Shown here: positions 60,713 through 64,000 of the stretch, in pieces
Layout of the letters: every line of letters begins with the position of its first letter
Position numbering within the stretch: position 1 is the stretch's first letter
NCBI RefSeq assembly: GCF_028281565.1
Contig: NZ_JANQJQ010000013.1
Coordinates: 1 to 64,000 of the forward strand
DNA length: 64,000 nucleotides
Direction of reading: 5' to 3'
Origin: Seonamhaeicola sp.
GTDB taxonomy: Bacteria; Bacteroidota; Bacteroidia; Flavobacteriales; Flavobacteriaceae
Translations under genes and position numbers: made by a program
Notes under the pieces: generated by a model
What the model saw: the letters and a program-made list of their open reading frames with translations, nothing else
Told to the model about the DNA's origin: nothing
The model's database searches: none

Positions 60713-61653
60713 TGAAGTTAGAATTTTTAAAGAAAAACCTAATTAATCCAATATCAAAAGAAGATTGTGCCGCTATTGAGCCGTCTGAAATTGTTTTTAA
60801 CTGCGGTCATAAATATGAGACAGTCAACAATATTCCTGTAATAATTGATGAGTCAAGAAGTATATTCAGTGTATGTGATATATTAGAAAAAGTACCTACA
60901 GCACAAAATTCTAACTATAGGAAGGACAATTTAAAGAATATAATTAGAAAAAAGGTTTTACCATCACTTTCTAAGGATTTTGGATTCAGGAAGCGCTATG
61001 AGCAACTTGCTGATAAATTTAAAGGAAAGAAAGTTCTAGTTGTTGGTGCCGGTGATAAGGTAGCTTTTTATAATAAGACATTTAAAGATTCGTTAGTCAT
61101 TACTTCAGATGTTCATTTGCAGTTTAATCCGGATATTGTATTTGATGCCCACCACATACCTTTTAAAAATGAAAGTTTTGATTTGGTATTAGTACCTCAA
61201 GTTTTAGAACATACCTTTAGACCATGGGAAGTTGCTAATGAGCTTCAGCGTGTTACCAAACTTTATGGTAATTTGTTAATTGAAACCCCTTTTAATTTTC
61301 CGTATCACAGTCCCCCATACGATTTTTTTAGATTCACTTTTACTGGTCTAAGAAGTTTGTTTCCTTATTGCGCTTTAGAGAAATTTGAAGCCAATGAAGG
61401 AAGCGCAAGTGCCGTAGCCACTTTTAATGCGCAATTTTTAATAGATTTATTTTCTAATAGATACCTCAGGATGCTTATGTTATTTGTTTCAAGATTTATG
61501 TTTGGTTGGATAAAATATTTAGATGTTTTTAAAAAAAGAACGGCCTATTTGAGTATGTTTTCACCCATGGGGCTAAGCATGATTTTCAAAAAGGATAATT
61601 TAAAAAGGGGGGATGTTGAATTACTAAACGACTCTTATAAACTTAAGCAATAA
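60712..61653 (+). CDS. Class I SAM-dependent methyltransferase with degenerate zinc-ribbon start
   Basis: The 313-residue protein begins with a Trm112-like segment (EIVFNCGHKYETVNNIPVII), where only one of the two Cys pairs of a zinc ribbon survives in each half. It continues with KVLVVGAGDKVAFYNKTF (motif I), FDAHHIPFKNESFDLVLVPQ, VLEHTFRPWEVANELQRV and YGNLLIETPFNFPYH. Probably a glycan or lipid-sugar methyltransferase; it abuts the downstream glycosyltransferase gene. Confidence 0.85.
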   Translation: MKLEFLKKNLINPISKEDCAAIEPSEIVFNCGHKYETVNNIPVIIDESRSIFSVCDILEKVPTAQNSNYRKDNLKNIIRKKVLPSLSKDFGFRKRYEQLADKFKGKKVLVVGAGDKVAFYNKTFKDSLVITSDVHLQFNPDIVFDAHHIPFKNESFDLVLVPQVLEHTFRPWEVANELQRVTKLYGNLLIETPFNFPYHSPPYDFFRFTFTGLRSLFPYCALEKFEANEGSASAVATFNAQFLIDLFSNRYLRMLMLFVSRFMFGWIKYLDVFKKRTAYLSMFSPMGLSMIFKKDNLKRGDVELLNDSYKLKQ

Positions 61654-62769
61654 ATGGGGTTTCTCGTATTAACACACGTTGTACATAAAAAAAAAGGAAA
61701 TGACTTTTATGGTTATGCACCCTACGTAAGAGAGATGAATTTATGGTTTAAATATGTAGACCGTGTAGTCGTGGTTGCTCCCTTGTGCAATGAAGCCCCT
61801 TCCAATATAGATTTAGCCTATAATCAAGAAAATCTGGATTTTGTAAAAATACCTGAAATAGCTTTTATATCGGTTAAAAGTGCTATAAGGGCACTTTTTA
61901 AATTGCCAATAATTTTCTTTAGCATATTTCAAGCCTGTAGAAAGGCAAGTCATATCCATTTAAGGTGTCCAGGAAATATTGGTTTGCTTGGTTGTTTGGT
62001 TCAAATGCTGTTTCCTTCTAAAATTAAGACCGCGAAATATGCCGGTAACTGGGACCCTAATTCCAAACAGCCACTAAGTTATAGGATTCAGAAGCGTATT
62101 TTAAGCAATACCTTTTTAACAAAAAGAATGAAGGTTTTGGTGTATGGCAAATGGAAAAACCAAAGTAAAAACATAAAAGCTTTTTTCACTGCAACATATA
62201 CCGAAAACGAGATTGAACCTATTAAAAAAAGAAATTATTCAGAAAAGTTGAACTTTATTTTTACCGGTAGTTTAGTAGAAGGGAAAAGACCACTACTTGC
62301 TATTAAAGTCATAGAGCAATTAAAGGATATGGGAAAAGATGTGACTTTAGAGCTATTCGGCGATGGCCTTTTAAAACAACAGTTGCAAACTTATATAATT
62401 GCGAATAAGTTACAAGAGCACGTTAAAATCCATGGCAATAAGCCTAAGTCAGAAATAAAGGAAGTTCTAAAGCGGGCCCATTTTTTAATGCTAGCGTCAA
62501 AGTCGGAAGGTTGGCCAAAAGCAATAGCGGAAGCTATGTTTTTTGGAACCATTCCTATTGCTACTAAAATATCCTGTGTACCCTATATGTTAGATGAAGG
62601 TAAAAGAGGGATTTTAATTGATCCGAACGTGGAGCATATAGTTAATAACATATTAAATTGTTTGTTAGGGGCGGATTTGTTGATTGAGATGTCTGAATTA
62701 GCGGCACAATGGTCGCAAGAATATACTTTGGATTTATTTGAATCTGAAATAAAAAAACTGCTTATCTAG
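61654..62769 (+). CDS. Glycosyltransferase family 4
   Basis: The 371-residue GT-B protein has IHLRCPGNIGLLGCLVQMLF and KTAKYAGNWDPNSKQPLSYR in the acceptor domain, LNFIFTGSLVEGKRPLLAIK and TLELFGDGLLKQ in the donor domain, and the donor motif SEGWPKAIAEAMFFGTIPIA. It starts exactly after the methyltransferase stop and is followed 2 bp later by another GT4. Confidence 0.9.
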   Translation: MGFLVLTHVVHKKKGNDFYGYAPYVREMNLWFKYVDRVVVVAPLCNEAPSNIDLAYNQENLDFVKIPEIAFISVKSAIRALFKLPIIFFSIFQACRKASHIHLRCPGNIGLLGCLVQMLFPSKIKTAKYAGNWDPNSKQPLSYRIQKRILSNTFLTKRMKVLVYGKWKNQSKNIKAFFTATYTENEIEPIKKRNYSEKLNFIFTGSLVEGKRPLLAIKVIEQLKDMGKDVTLELFGDGLLKQQLQTYIIANKLQEHVKIHGNKPKSEIKEVLKRAHFLMLASKSEGWPKAIAEAMFFGTIPIATKISCVPYMLDEGKRGILIDPNVEHIVNNILNCLLGADLLIEMSELAAQWSQEYTLDLFESEIKKLLI

Positions 62770-62771
62770 TT

Positions 62772-63848
62772 ATGCGCGTACTTCAATTGGTAGATTCTTT
62801 AGAACTTGGAGGAACCGAACGGGTAGCGGTAAATACCGCTAATGCCTTATCTCATAAAATAGATAAATCCTTTTTATGTGCTACTCGGAAAGAAGGATTA
62901 TTAAAAGAAAGTCTTAATGATAAAGTTGAATATTTATTTCTTGACAAGAATAAGACCCTTGATTTTAAGGCCATTAAAAGGTTGAAAGGGTTTATTAAAG
63001 TCAATGAAATAGGTGTTGTTCATGCGCATTCCAGTTCATTTTTTTTGGCGGTCCTAGTAAAGTTGTTTCGTCCTAGGCTTAAAATAATATGGCATGATCA
63101 CTACGGTAATAGTGAGTTTTTAGAGCAAAGAAGGTCTATGGTCTTGTCTATTATATCTGTTTTTTTCTCTCACATTATAAGCGTAAATGAGCTTTTGAAG
63201 AATTGGGCAGAAGACCATCTTAAATGTGCAAGAGTAGACTATTTACCAAATTTTGCAATTCCAGATAATAACAAGCCATTAACTAAATTAAAAGGAAATG
63301 AAGGGAAAAGGATTGTTCATCTGGCTAATTTAAGGCCTCAAAAAAACCATAAAACGTTGTTGAAAGCTTTTAAAGCGGTAATTGAAGTTTATCCCGATTG
63401 GACCTTGCATTGCATCGGCAAAGATTTAGAAGACAAGTACAGTCAATCCTTGAAGTCCATGGTAGATGAATTTCAACTAAATAATAAGGTGTTTTTTTAT
63501 GGAAGTAGACAAGATATATCACATATACTTAAAGGCTGTGATATCGCCGTTCTTTCCTCTAAATCAGAAGGTTTACCCATAGCGTTATTGGAATATGGTT
63601 TTGCAAAATTACCCACTGTGGTAACCAATGTAGGTGATTGTAGCAAAGTTATTTCATCATCCAACGAAGGATTGATTATTAATAAAGCTGATATAAGTGC
63701 CTTAACGGAAGCTTTAGTTAAATATATTAGCGATGAAAGACTTAGAAGTAAAAAGGGGAGAAATTTGTTTTTGAAGGTGAATGAATTCTATTCAGAAAAT
63801 GCAATAATTAATAAGTTAATAAACATATATAAGCTTCACGTAGTATGA
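62772..63848 (+). CDS. Glycosyltransferase family 4
   Basis: The 358-residue GT-B protein has the N-terminal VLQLVDSLELGGTERVAVNT (GGTER loop), VVHAHSSSFFLAVLVK, IVHLANLRPQKNHKTLLKAF, and the donor motif SSKSEGLPIALLEYGFAKLP. It is the last complete gene in the window and overlaps the following membrane protein gene by 4 bp (ATGA). Confidence 0.92.
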   Translation: MRVLQLVDSLELGGTERVAVNTANALSHKIDKSFLCATRKEGLLKESLNDKVEYLFLDKNKTLDFKAIKRLKGFIKVNEIGVVHAHSSSFFLAVLVKLFRPRLKIIWHDHYGNSEFLEQRRSMVLSIISVFFSHIISVNELLKNWAEDHLKCARVDYLPNFAIPDNNKPLTKLKGNEGKRIVHLANLRPQKNHKTLLKAFKAVIEVYPDWTLHCIGKDLEDKYSQSLKSMVDEFQLNNKVFFYGSRQDISHILKGCDIAVLSSKSEGLPIALLEYGFAKLPTVVTNVGDCSKVISSSNEGLIINKADISALTEALVKYISDERLRSKKGRNLFLKVNEFYSENAIINKLINIYKLHVV

Positions 63849-64000
63849 GACTATCTCTATATTTTAAGCTACTTTTATTACATGTGTTATTAGGTTTAGC
63901 TGTTTTTGTTTTTAAGCCCTTAGCTACGCTGTATTTTTTGTTTATTACGTTTTTCTGTCTTTATAAAATTATAAGAGTTTCAAAAAAGAATAAAGCTTTC
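63845..64000 (+). CDS. Start of a polytopic membrane protein (polymerase or ligase?), cut by the window end
   Basis: The first 52 residues begin MRLSLYFKLLLLHVLLGLAV and include two adjacent hydrophobic segments (about 5-23 and 27-42), followed by a basic stretch (YKIIRVSKKNKAF). The start overlaps the GT4 stop by 4 bp. The context and a short N-terminal double helix fit a Wzy/O-antigen ligase family protein, but a flippase or other membrane protein is possible. It is a partial gene; the rest lies outside the window. Confidence 0.55.
   Translation, partial: MRLSLYFKLLLLHVLLGLAVFVFKPLATLYFLFITFFCLYKIIRVSKKNKAF

Noticed and set aside
1..64000. CRISPR arrays, tRNA or rRNA genes, insertion sequences
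   Set aside because: No regularly spaced identical repeats of 24-40 bp, no cloverleaf-like T-loop sequences in the gaps, and no transposase frame were seen by reading the sequence; a covariance-model scan was not possible here.

Overview
The window looks like a piece of a low-GC chromosome from the Bacteroidota, most likely a marine or environmental Flavobacteriaceae. The reasons are the Bacteroidota-type promoters (-7 box TAnnTTTG, with a TTG about 19-20 bp upstream at the best sites), the lack of obvious Shine-Dalgarno sequences, the L28-L33-DUF4295 ribosomal gene string, a SusD-type lipoprotein, a long SecA without the C-terminal zinc motif, and many Sec-exported proteins ending their signal peptides in AQ, SQ or GQ. 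No rRNA, tRNA, transposase, integrase or CRISPR array was seen.

Region 1 (1-8.7 kb) is core genome: rpmB-rpmG-DUF4295 with a strong terminator, ftsY, an exported protein of unknown function, an M48 protease, an SRPBCC protein, a class C-like serine hydrolase, rimO and an M23 peptidase. Convergent pairs overlap by 4 bp. A REP-like palindrome cluster sits upstream of the M23 gene.

Region 2 (8.7-20.3 kb) is accessory, and every gene is on the minus strand: an orphan SusD, small exported proteins, an AraC regulator with a lipoprotein, a VOC protein, a Fic AMP-transferase with an operator-covered promoter, a second SRPBCC protein, RadC with a 57-residue companion, a cyclic-phosphate-type receiver protein with an 84-residue companion, and a beta-propeller-like lipoprotein. 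From about 13 to 20 kb the genes are separated by related, imperfectly palindromic spacers. One arm follows a stop codon and the complementary arm precedes the next start. This resembles an integron-type cassette array without an integrase.

Region 3 (20.3-28 kb) is core genome on the minus strand: secA, a DUF2795 protein, a PduO-type cobalamin adenosyltransferase, a methyltransferase and an ABC-F ATPase. The junctions among the last three, and the 3' side of the adenosyltransferase gene, carry 7-bp-period tandem arrays of different sequence.

Region 4 (28-64 kb, all plus strand, running off the end) is one large surface-polysaccharide locus behind a good promoter: wza-like and BY-kinase/wzc-like genes, a Wzm/Wzt ABC exporter, an HTTM membrane protein, a broken acyltransferase, WbqC, a PglD/NeuD-like acetyltransferase, a DegT aminotransferase, sixteen probable glycosyltransferases, four methyltransferases, a nonulosonic (sialic) acid module neuB-neuC-neuA, an asparagine-synthase-like amidotransferase, and the start of a membrane protein that may be a polymerase or ligase. 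Many genes overlap by 1-20 bp, so the locus is probably one long, translationally coupled operon that makes a complex, probably sialylated and amidated polysaccharide.
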